From assembly GCA_002405485.1 (NCBI GenBank), contig DHLW01000118.1, positions 2,283-27,890 of the forward strand: a stretch of 25,608 bases of DNA, written 5' to 3'. This stretch comes from Phycisphaerales bacterium UBA4658 (lineage in GTDB: Bacteria > Planctomycetota > Phycisphaerae > Phycisphaerales > UBA1924). Numbering within the stretch: position 1 is the first letter of the stretch; the number at the start of each line of letters is the position of its first letter. Below, piece by piece: positions 1 to 6,464 of the stretch. The position numbers and the translations under genes were made by a program. Under the pieces are notes generated by a model, which worked only from the letters and a program-made list of their open reading frames with translations, was not told the origin of the DNA and ran no database searches.

Positions 1-1020
1 GGCGGGTGATGAACTGCTCAAGCGCGGGTCGAGCCCGGAGCAACTCCTCGGCGTGCTGGCGGATCGGTTCAGAGACCTGATGATCGTGTGCGCGTGCGGG
101 GCGGAGACGGATCTGGTGGAGGTCAGCGCCGAGCACCGAGCCGAGACGGCGGAGCTTGCGGCGCGGTTTGATGCGGCTGGGCTGACGCACCTGATCGCGG
201 TGTGCGACTCGGCGGGTCGGAGTGTGCGGACGGCGAGCAGTCCGAGAGCGGTGCTGGACGCCGCGCTGGTGCGGATGGCGATGAGCGAGAAGCTGGCGGA
301 CGTCGCCGCACTTGTGGGCGGGCACGTCCGCGCGGTGGCGACGCGGGTGGGAGCGCCCGCGGCGATCGGAGCAGGTGGGGGGGGCGGAGCGGCCGCAGGA
401 AAAAAATAGATCGGGGGGCGGGGGAGGATGGTGCACGAGACGAGCGGCGGGGTGCGGCGTCGGGAGATGAGGTGGCCGAGACGCCGGAAGCCGTCGCGGA
501 GGGCGTCGCGGAGGGCGGCGTGCGCGCCGGCGACGCACGTGCGCGAGCGGTGGGTGCGGAGTCGGTGGGTGTGGCGGCTGGAGAGGGTGAAGCAGACCTC
601 GCCGCGCTGTGGGCCAAGGCGCAGCGCATGGGTGGCGAGACTGGACCGCTGCTCCGCGCGGTGATGGCCAACTGCACACTGGTCGCGGTGCACGGGGGTG
701 GGCCGAGGCGTGCGGTGGTCTCGATCGCGCCGGCGTGGGCCCATCGCGGGGCGAAGTGGACGGGACAGATCGGCGAGATCCTCGGCAAGCTGCTCGGGGG
801 CGCGGTGATCGTCGAATGGGCAGGGGGCGACGTGGCCGGCGAAGCCGTGGCCAGCGACGAGGGCGGCCCGGCGGCAGAGTCTGGAGCAGGGCCAACAGGC
901 GGCGGCGTGGGTCGTGCGCCGCGAAGTGAACCGGTGCAGGTGACGGATCATCCGCTCGTGCAGCGGGCGATCGAGCTGTTTGGGGGCAGGGTGGTGGACG
1001 TCCAGCCGCGGCGGAAGTAG
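1..1020 (+). CDS. dnaX: DNA polymerase III subunit gamma/tau, C-terminal part, expressed through a -1 frameshift
   Basis: Clamp-loader ATPase subunit of the replicative polymerase; the window holds only its C-terminal part. The first in-frame codon starts at base 2, and this frame runs to a TAG at 407-409. Its sequence matches DnaX domain III (LLGVLADRFRDLMIV, later SSPRAVLDAALVRMA) and ends in a Gly/Ala linker and two Lys. The conserved tau-specific end lies in the other frame, up to the TAG at 1018-1020: a low-complexity Ala/Glu/Gly linker, then a domain beginning DLAALWAKAQRM and a terminal HPLVQRAIELFGGRVVDV motif. Joining the two needs a -1 shift, and the A7 run at 400-406 is the obvious place. 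Unshifted translation would give a gamma-like product and shifted translation tau. A homopolymer assembly error is the main alternative. ybaB follows 43 bases later, a common partner of dnaX. Confidence 0.9.
386..431 (+). other. Probable programmed -1 frameshift signal in dnaX
   Basis: In the dnaX frame the codons are GGA AAA AAA TAG, with A7 at 400-406. This gives a perfect A AAA AAA slippery heptamer, with the stop codon directly behind the A-site codon. A Shine-Dalgarno-like GGAG at 386-389 lies 10 nt upstream, a spacing suited to promoting backward slippage. Six bases after the heptamer a G-rich block begins (G6 at 413-418, G5 at 420-424, then GG pairs) that could fold into a G-quadruplex. 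After a -1 shift reading continues AAA AAA ATA GAT into the tau frame. Transcriptional slippage adding one A would have the same effect. The stimulatory roles are inference. Confidence 0.7.
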
Positions 1021-1063
1021 TGTGGAGGTGTGGAGTGGGGCAACGGGTCGATCGGAGCGTGCG

Positions 1064-1435
1064 ATGTTTGATGCGCTGAAGACGGCGGGTGCGCTGGCCT
1101 CGCTGATGAAGAACAAGGATCAGCTCAAGGCCGCGGGAGATCGGGTGCGCCAGCGGCTGGGCGAGATCCGTGCCGCGGGCGGCTCGGGTGGTGGAGCGGT
1201 GCGCGCGATGGTGAGCGGCGACATGCGCGTGGTGAGCGTGACGCTGGAGCCGGCGGTCTGCATGGGGCTCACGAGCGGGCGCGAGCAAGATCGCGAGCAG
1301 GTGCAGATGCTGATCGTCGAGGCGGTGAACAACGCGATGGACATCGCCAAGGCGATGGCCCAGCGCGAGATCGCCAAGGAGGCCGAGGCGATGGGCCTGC
1401 CGAACATGCCGGGGATGGAAGGGCTGCTTGGGTGA
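1064..1435 (+). CDS. ybaB: YbaB/EbfC family nucleoid-associated protein
   Basis: Small DNA-binding protein of the YbaB/EbfC family, which forms a dimer that coats or bends DNA; the family gene commonly sits directly behind dnaX, as here. The 123-residue product begins MFDALKTAGALASLMKNKDQLK, has the family's short helical N-terminus, a central strand region around GGAVRAMVSGDMRVVSVTLEP, and a long C-terminal helix with VEAVNNAMDIAKAMAQ. It ends in a Met/Gly-rich tail (MPGMEGLLG) like many family members. The start at 1064 is chosen because GGAG at 1054-1057 sits 6 nt upstream and because the family starts at this point. An earlier in-frame start at 980 would overlap dnaX and add unrelated residues. 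recR, often the next gene, is not present. Co-transcription with dnaX is likely. Confidence 0.9.
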   Translation: MFDALKTAGALASLMKNKDQLKAAGDRVRQRLGEIRAAGGSGGGAVRAMVSGDMRVVSVTLEPAVCMGLTSGREQDREQVQMLIVEAVNNAMDIAKAMAQREIAKEAEAMGLPNMPGMEGLLG

Positions 1436-1520
1436 AGTGGCACGCATCGGCGGCGGCGCGGTCGGTATGCGAAGGTGACGGCGTGGTTGTCGATGGCTTG
1501 GAGCGGTCTCTCCGCATGGC

Positions 1521-2297
1521 ATGCCTGTGAGCTTTCACGACATTCCCGGCATCACCATCTGGTCCTCCACCGAGGTCTTCGATGCGCGGGGCGAGCCGCG
1601 GGTGCTGGTGGGGGAGACCGGCGCGTTCGCGGCAGAGTGTGGCGTGGAGGTGGAGCGGGCGTGGGGCGAGCTGCGCGCCAGGAATCCACGGTTGTTCGAC
1701 GGGCCGGTGTTGCTGGTCGACCACGCCGAACTCGCGCACAGAGGACTGTTGCTCGCGCGACGCGGGACGTACAAGACGCTGGCGACGGCGGAGACGCTCG
1801 GCCGGGACGACGTTCGCGCGCTCGGGGTGCAGGGCGTCGTGATGGCGTGTGACGGCGCGGGGGATGCGTGCGTGCTGCTGGGTCGGCGAGGGAGCGACGT
1901 GCGGATCTATGCGGGTGTGTGGGAGAATGCCCCGAGCGGCACGGTGGAGCCGTCACGCGGATCTGCGATCGGCATGCGGGAGCTGCTCGCCGCTTTGGCG
2001 GAGGAGGCGACCGAGGAGGTTGGCGTCGATCTGCGGTTGGGCCGACCGCGATGCGTCGCGGTGATCGACGACGCGTGTGCGCGGACGGTGGACGTGGTGC
2101 TGCGGATTGACCTGCCGGGGCCGGTCACGTCTCGTGTGCTCGCGTGCCAGGATCAAGAGTGCGGAATCGGCGAGTACACGATGGCGGCATGGTCGCCGAT
2201 GGACGAAGTCCGTGCGTGGGTGGAGCGTGAGCCGGATGTGGTGAGCCCGCCGACGCGGGCCCTGGTGCGGTGGTGGGGGCCAAGCAGCGCAGGTTGA
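1521..2297 (+). CDS. Nudix-like hydrolase (divergent Nudix box)
   Basis: A 258-residue protein that looks like a Nudix hydrolase, an enzyme type that cleaves nucleoside diphosphates linked to another group. An N-terminal region (about 1-100) with GPVLLVDHAEL and RRGTYKTLATAETL precedes the Nudix fold. The latter shows GVVMACDGAGDACVLLGRRG, then WENAPSGTVEPSRG and the core AEEATEEVGV near residues 160-169. The spacing and the Arg of the canonical box (REUXEEXGU) are not conserved: the Arg position is Glu161. The layout recalls NUDT22-type UDP-sugar hydrolases, but that is only a resemblance. ATG 1521 is the first plausible in-frame start; the only purine-rich stretch upstream (GGAG, 1500-1503) is 17 nt away, so the ribosome-binding site is weak. 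It follows ybaB by 85 nt and converges on the tautomerase gene. Confidence 0.72.
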   Translation: MPVSFHDIPGITIWSSTEVFDARGEPRVLVGETGAFAAECGVEVERAWGELRARNPRLFDGPVLLVDHAELAHRGLLLARRGTYKTLATAETLGRDDVRALGVQGVVMACDGAGDACVLLGRRGSDVRIYAGVWENAPSGTVEPSRGSAIGMRELLAALAEEATEEVGVDLRLGRPRCVAVIDDACARTVDVVLRIDLPGPVTSRVLACQDQECGIGEYTMAAWSPMDEVRAWVEREPDVVSPPTRALVRWWGPSSAG

Positions 2298-2334
2298 GAG
2301 TGCGGGCCGAGAGCGCGGTGGCGACTGGGATCGG

Positions 2335-2547
2335 CTACTTCCTGGCATCCGCTCGTGCGACGATGTCGCTCGTCAGTTGACCGGCGAAGCCCCAGTTGTC
2401 GGTGTCGACTTCATCGATCACGACATGGGTGTGCTCGGGCTTCTTGCCCAGCACGCTGACGAGGGTCTGGGTGATCTCGGCGATGATGCGGGCCTTCTGC
2501 TCGCGGGTGACGCCGGTGCGGGTGATGCGAACGTTGACGTAGGGCAT
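2335..2547 (-). CDS. 4-oxalocrotonate tautomerase family protein
   Basis: A 70-residue member of the tautomerase superfamily, small oligomeric enzymes that use an N-terminal proline (exposed by Met removal) as general base for keto-enol tautomerisation. The product begins MPYVNVRITR, placing the catalytic Pro right after Met. It continues with a helix EQKARIIAEITQTLVSVLGK, then HVVIDEVDTDNWGFAGQL, the usual second half with an aromatic near the active site. Length is typical (about 60-75 residues). The substrate cannot be told from sequence, and no aromatic-catabolism genes are nearby, so a meta-cleavage role is unsupported. The gene starts 8 nt after the metG stop on the same strand, so it is probably the last gene of a metG operon. 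No clear Shine-Dalgarno is seen. Confidence 0.88.
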   Translation of the reverse strand: MPYVNVRITRTGVTREQKARIIAEITQTLVSVLGKKPEHTHVVIDEVDTDNWGFAGQLTSDIVARADARK

Positions 2548-2555
2548 GGCGTGTC

Positions 2556-4250
2556 TCAGGCGGGTGCAACGGCTGGGGCTGGGGCGGGCTGCGCGGGGTC
2601 GGCGCGCATGAACAGCGCGTCACCCTTGGCGATGCGGTGGCCGGGCTTCAGGCCGTGCGGCCCGGCAAAGACCGCGAGCTCGGCGAGCGGGGCCTTGAAC
2701 GCCGAGTTCGGGTTGTTCGGATCCACGAGGGGCGAGCAGTTCCACGTGCGCCAGAGCTGAGCCACTTTGGCGGGCATGGCGGGGTAGAGAAAGAGCGAGG
2801 CGATGCGGATGGACTCGGCGCAGAGGACCAGCGACGCGGCGAGTTGCTCGCGCAGCTTCCCGGAACTTGCGGGGTTCTTGTCGATCTCCTTGGCGATGGA
2901 GAACGGGCGCGTGTGCGCGATGAACAGATCGATCTGCCCGACCAGCGACGTCCCCTGCATCAGGGCCTCGTCGAGGGACATGCACTCGTGCGAGCTCCGC
3001 GCGGCCTGAAAGGCATGGCTCGTCAGCGCGCGGAAGTCAAAGTCCGTCGTGGTCTCCGGCGCGAATCGTGACCATGCGGCAGACCCGGACAGATCCACGT
3101 CCGGCAGCGATCCGCCGAAGTACTTCTCGATCATGTTCGCCACGCGGCTGGCGCAGTTGCCGATGCCGTTGGCCAGGTCGGCGTTGTACACCTCCACGAA
3201 CTTCGCGTAGCTGAAATCCGCGTCGGTCTCGCGGAGCGGCCCCTGCGTCAGCATGTACCACCGCAGCGCATCGAGCGAGTAGCGATCGACATACGCCTGC
3301 AGCGCGGCGAGATCGATGAAGTTGCCCAGCGTCTTGGACATCTTCTTGCCCTCGCTGATCCAGAAGCTGTGCGCGTAGACGCACTCGGGCAGGGGGAGCC
3401 CAAGGGCCATGAGCTGCGCGGGCCAGATCACCGCGTGGAACCACAGGATCTCCTTGCCGATCGCGTGCACCTGCGCGGGCCAGTACCTTGCGCGGGCCGT
3501 GGGCACGCCCTCTTGCGCGGCGACACCCGGATCAACGGCCCCGACGGCCGTGGCGTAGTTCAGAAGTGCGTCGATCCACACCCAGGCCACATGGCCGTTG
3601 GTCTCGGGCAGCGGAATGCCCCAGGAAAAGCTGGTGCGGCTGACGGGCACGTCCTGCAGCCCGTCGCGCAGGCGCCCCAGGACCTCGTTCATGCGGGCGG
3701 CGGGACGCACGAAATCGGGACGTTCCTTGAAGAGCTTCTCCAGCGCCGGCTGCCACTTGGAGAGTCTGAAGTAATAGTTCTCCTCCGTGGCGCGGATGAG
3801 CGGCTTGCCGTTGAACCCGACGAAGTTCTTCTCGCGGGCCTGGTTGTCGGTGACGTACTCCTCCTGTCCCTCGTCGTACCAGCCCTCGAACGTGCCGAGA
3901 TAGACGTCGCCGCTGGCAAGGAGTTTCTTGAACGCGGCCTGCACCTGGCGGGTGTGGCGCTTCTGCGTGGTGCGGATGAAGTCGTCGTGGCTGGAGCCGA
4001 TGAGGCGCATGGCGGCCTCAAAGTGTGCCGCGTTCTCGTCGGCGAGCTGCTGAGGGCTGAGCCCCTTGGCCTGGGCGGATTTCTCGACCTTCTGCCCGTG
4101 CTCGTCGGTCCCGGTCAGAAAAAAGGTGTCGTGGCCCATCAGCCGGGCGAATCGGGCGGCGCAGTCGGCAAGCGTGGTGGTATAGCAGTGCCCGATATGG
4201 GGGCGGTCGTTCACGTAGTAGATGGGCGTGGTGATGTAGTAGCTGGACAT
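2556..4250 (-). CDS. metG: Methionyl-tRNA synthetase
   Basis: Charges tRNA-Met with methionine using ATP; cytoplasmic class I synthetase. The 564-residue product has the HIGH motif at residues 18-21, TGTDEHGQKVEKSA after it, the connective region with WYDEGQEEYVTD and FRLSKWQPALEKL, WVDALLNYATA-type sequence (here WVWIDALLNYATAVG), and the KMSKS-type motif as KMSKT at 303-307. An anticodon-binding helical domain follows. I see no Cys-rich zinc knuckle in the connective region and no C-terminal EMAP/Trbp111-like domain; the protein ends in an Ala/Pro tail. This matches the shorter, zinc-free MetG class. The ATG at 4250 gives the usual N-terminus (YYITTPIYYVND). No Shine-Dalgarno precedes it, but a TATAGT lies 5 nt upstream. 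The tautomerase gene follows directly. Confidence 0.95.
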   Translation of the reverse strand: MSSYYITTPIYYVNDRPHIGHCYTTTLADCAARFARLMGHDTFFLTGTDEHGQKVEKSAQAKGLSPQQLADENAAHFEAAMRLIGSSHDDFIRTTQKRHTRQVQAAFKKLLASGDVYLGTFEGWYDEGQEEYVTDNQAREKNFVGFNGKPLIRATEENYYFRLSKWQPALEKLFKERPDFVRPAARMNEVLGRLRDGLQDVPVSRTSFSWGIPLPETNGHVAWVWIDALLNYATAVGAVDPGVAAQEGVPTARARYWPAQVHAIGKEILWFHAVIWPAQLMALGLPLPECVYAHSFWISEGKKMSKTLGNFIDLAALQAYVDRYSLDALRWYMLTQGPLRETDADFSYAKFVEVYNADLANGIGNCASRVANMIEKYFGGSLPDVDLSGSAAWSRFAPETTTDFDFRALTSHAFQAARSSHECMSLDEALMQGTSLVGQIDLFIAHTRPFSIAKEIDKNPASSGKLREQLAASLVLCAESIRIASLFLYPAMPAKVAQLWRTWNCSPLVDPNNPNSAFKAPLAELAVFAGPHGLKPGHRIAKGDALFMRADPAQPAPAPAVAPA

Positions 4251-4261
4251 GTTCGACTATA
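4251..4261 (-). promoter_or_regulatory. Possible -10 element of a leaderless metG mRNA
   Basis: Reading the minus strand, TATAGT (4261-4256) is followed by five bases and then the metG ATG. This spacing would put the transcription start at or next to the start codon. No Shine-Dalgarno is present and no good -35 is seen at the expected distance, so this is a weak, sequence-only call. Confidence 0.3.
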
Positions 4262-4397
4262 CGATCAGATCCCGGACCGGCCCTCGGGTGATCGAACGGA
4301 AGGTATCGGACGGTCGTAGCAGCTCTGCGGCGTGCGGCCCACGCCGGTCCGAGCCCGGCACGATTCTTCATGGGGCTCGCAAGCCGATGGAGGATGT

Positions 4398-4433
4398 CCG
4401 GGTGCCCCGGGTCCCCCGGGTGCCCCGGGTCGG
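4398..4433. repeat. 9-bp tandem repeat, four units
   Basis: Four head-to-tail copies of a 9-bp unit, CCGGGTGCC, with changes in units 2 (CCGGGTCCC) and 4 (CCGGGTCGG). It lies in the 267-bp gap between the divergent metG and the secreted-protein gene. Each unit contains CCGGG, and neighbouring units can pair, so it may fold. Function unknown. Confidence 0.75.
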
Positions 4434-4517
4434 CGGAGTGGTCGGAACATGGACCTGTTGCGGGCGTAGCGCAGTCAGCGCGTATGGCGGATGAGGCGGA
4501 TCTTGGGAGACTCTGGC

Positions 4518-6347
4518 ATGTCGTGTGGATCCACAAAGACGTTGACGGTGTTCGCCGCCGGTCTGGTCGCGCTGGCTGCGGGGTCGGCCAAGGGCCAGCA
4601 GAACGTGAGCGGTGGGGGGCGCATCCTCGATGCCAACCTCAGCCGAACCGAGGGCCGAATCAACTTCCGGCAGAACTCACTTGCGGACCAGATTCGGTTG
4701 AACAACGCGATCATCACCGGGCAGGCCGGTGCCGGCCGGTCGTTCCGCGGCTCGGTGGGATACCAGGCGGTGGACCAGTTCGGCGGAACGAGCTCCTCCG
4801 ACTCCAACTACGCGTTTCGACGCGACTCGGTCGGCAGCTCGTTCACGGGGATGGGCTTGCGGACGAGTGATGCTCTGCGCTATCAGTTCGGCATGACCTC
4901 GGGCGGAGCAGGGATGGGGTTTGCTGCTCCCGGAGCAGGAGCCATCGTCCCCCAGTCGCAGGTCTCCACGTTCGGCGGCGGGGCGACCCCGGCAACGAGC
5001 ATCGGCGCGCCCGCTGGAGGTGGATCCAGTCTGCGGAGCACCGCGGAGTGGGCCACGGCGGCGAGTCTGCGTCCGGTGGTGATCGGCGGCCGACAGGATG
5101 AACTCGGGGCGCAGTATGTGGCCAAGGCGTCGCCCCTGACAGGCATCCGATGGGTGAAGGTCGCCGACAGCCCTCTGGGGGCGCCCGAGACGCAGCCGTC
5201 GCCAGCGTCCCCGCTCGCCCCGGGCGCCACGGGCACGACTGCGCCTACAGGGCCCGGATCTGGACCTGGATCGGGGCCCGGATCTGGACCGGGTTCGGGG
5301 CCCGGGCTGGGGACGGGTTTGACGCCCGGTGTTCCTGCGGTCGTTCCCACGCCCAGTTCGGGTGTGCCCGAGGCGGAGCCCACGCCGCGCACGGCGCCGA
5401 CGAGTCCGTCACCTCAGGCCGTGCCGATCGGGCGGGTGCAACCTGCCGCGGTCCCGACGTCGAGCGTTGCGTACACCCGTGTGATGGACCGTCTGAAGAC
5501 GGGGTATGAAACGCCGCCCGCGTCTGGAGCGGCGGAGGCACAAAAGCCCGCGCCGGTGAACGAAACGCTGGCCCGGATTCGCCGTCTGCTTGGCCAGGAG
5601 CCGCAGGGTGCGGCCAAGCCCGAGGTCGTGGCTGCTCCGCCGACCGGCCAGCCGCGGCCGATGGAGACAAGGCCGTCAGGCGACCTTCCGGCGCTGAGCG
5701 ATTCGTTGACGGAGTTGACCGACCCGTCGGTGGTGGCGCTGGTGAAGATGATGAGATCACACGCCGACACTCGGGTGGAGTCGTTGATCGCCGTGGGTCG
5801 CGGGTCGGAAGTGGTGACCAAGGATCCGGAGGCCTATGCCGGGTTCATGCGATCGGGCGAGGAAGCAATGGCCCAGAGCCGGTTCTTCGTTGCCGAGGAT
5901 CAGTTCAATCGGGCCCTGGGCGTGATGACCGGCGACCCGATGGCGCGGATCGGGCGGGCGCACGCGCAGATGGGTGCGGGCCTGTTCCTGTCCGCAGCGG
6001 CGAACCTCCGCGGCCTGATGACCGAGCACCCGGAACTCCTGGCCCAGCGGTACGCCCCGGCCCTGCTGCCCAAGCCCGACCGGATGGACCGGATCATCGA
6101 GCAACTGACCATCGAGATGGAGTCGAGCACCGGACCCATCGGTCGTGAATCGGGGCTGCTCATCGCCTATTTCGGGTATCAGCGCGGGATGGAGACGCTC
6201 ATTCGTCAGGGTTTGGACGGATTTGCAAAGCGGGTCAAGGAGGGCGAGGGCGGGCAGTCGGATCGGGCCCTGGAAGTGCTGCTTCGGCAGGCTTGGCTGG
6301 GCGCGCTTCCCGCGTCGGGTTCGCCTGGGGCCAAACCTGCAGAGTGA
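4518..6347 (+). CDS. Secreted protein with Pro/Gly-rich linker and TPR-like C-terminus, function unknown
   Basis: I do not recognise a named family. The 609-residue product begins with a likely Sec signal peptide (MSCGSTKTLTVFAAGLVALAAGSAKG, cleavage probably before the following QQ). A Gly/Ser/Asn-rich region (roughly 27-190) follows, then a Pro/Gly/Ser/Thr-rich low-complexity stretch (about 235-310) with GPGS repeats. The C-terminal part (about 430-600) is helical; a segment beginning GEEAMAQSRFFVAEDQFNRA and continuing with RIGRAHAQMGAGLFLSAA resembles one or two tetratricopeptide repeats, suggesting protein-protein contacts outside the cytoplasm. The start at 4518 is chosen over an in-frame ATG at 4491 because GGGAGA (4505-4510) lies 7 nt upstream and the signal peptide then begins correctly. 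It has no lipobox and no PEP-CTERM tail. It appears monocistronic, divergent from metG. Confidence 0.75.
   Translation: MSCGSTKTLTVFAAGLVALAAGSAKGQQNVSGGGRILDANLSRTEGRINFRQNSLADQIRLNNAIITGQAGAGRSFRGSVGYQAVDQFGGTSSSDSNYAFRRDSVGSSFTGMGLRTSDALRYQFGMTSGGAGMGFAAPGAGAIVPQSQVSTFGGGATPATSIGAPAGGGSSLRSTAEWATAASLRPVVIGGRQDELGAQYVAKASPLTGIRWVKVADSPLGAPETQPSPASPLAPGATGTTAPTGPGSGPGSGPGSGPGSGPGLGTGLTPGVPAVVPTPSSGVPEAEPTPRTAPTSPSPQAVPIGRVQPAAVPTSSVAYTRVMDRLKTGYETPPASGAAEAQKPAPVNETLARIRRLLGQEPQGAAKPEVVAAPPTGQPRPMETRPSGDLPALSDSLTELTDPSVVALVKMMRSHADTRVESLIAVGRGSEVVTKDPEAYAGFMRSGEEAMAQSRFFVAEDQFNRALGVMTGDPMARIGRAHAQMGAGLFLSAAANLRGLMTEHPELLAQRYAPALLPKPDRMDRIIEQLTIEMESSTGPIGRESGLLIAYFGYQRGMETLIRQGLDGFAKRVKEGEGGQSDRALEVLLRQAWLGALPASGSPGAKPAE
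5251..5310 (+). repeat. 24-bp minisatellite inside the secreted-protein gene
   Basis: Two 24-bp units (5251-5274, 5275-5298), both starting GGCCCGGATCTGGACC and differing by a few bases, are followed by a diverged third copy. They encode the Gly-Pro-Gly-Ser repeats at about residues 245-265. The multiple-of-three unit keeps the frame, so copy number could vary without breaking the gene. Confidence 0.75.
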
Positions 6348-6395
6348 AAACCCTGAACTCTTGGTCTGTGAGGTGGTGCGCAGGAATGGGCGCTG

Positions 6396-6422
6396 GCACC
6401 CGGGGTGCGAACGCGAGCGTTC
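6396..6422 (+). other. Two adjacent short hairpins in the intergenic gap
   Basis: GCACC-CGG-GGTGC (6396-6408) is followed directly by GAACG-CGAG-CGTTC (6409-6422, four-base loop). They lie between the secreted-protein stop and the phosphatase start. No T tract follows, so this is not a classic terminator; it could be a leader structure or chance in GC-rich DNA. Confidence 0.3.
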
Positions 6423-6464
6423 CTACGATCTGACGGCTCGGAAGGAACCGGGCCGATCGTGACC

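Noticed and set aside
2335..4250. Aromatic meta-cleavage pathway suggested by the 4-oxalocrotonate tautomerase
   Set aside because: No other pathway gene is nearby; the tautomerase is paired with metG, and family members act on many substrates.
3369..4319. A 316-codon plus-strand open frame opposite metG
   Set aside because: The minus strand encodes full MetG motifs; the plus-strand product has no domain.
4491..4517. Start of the secreted protein at ATG 4491
   Set aside because: ATG 4518 has a Shine-Dalgarno (GGGAGA) at 7 nt and places the signal peptide at the N-terminus.
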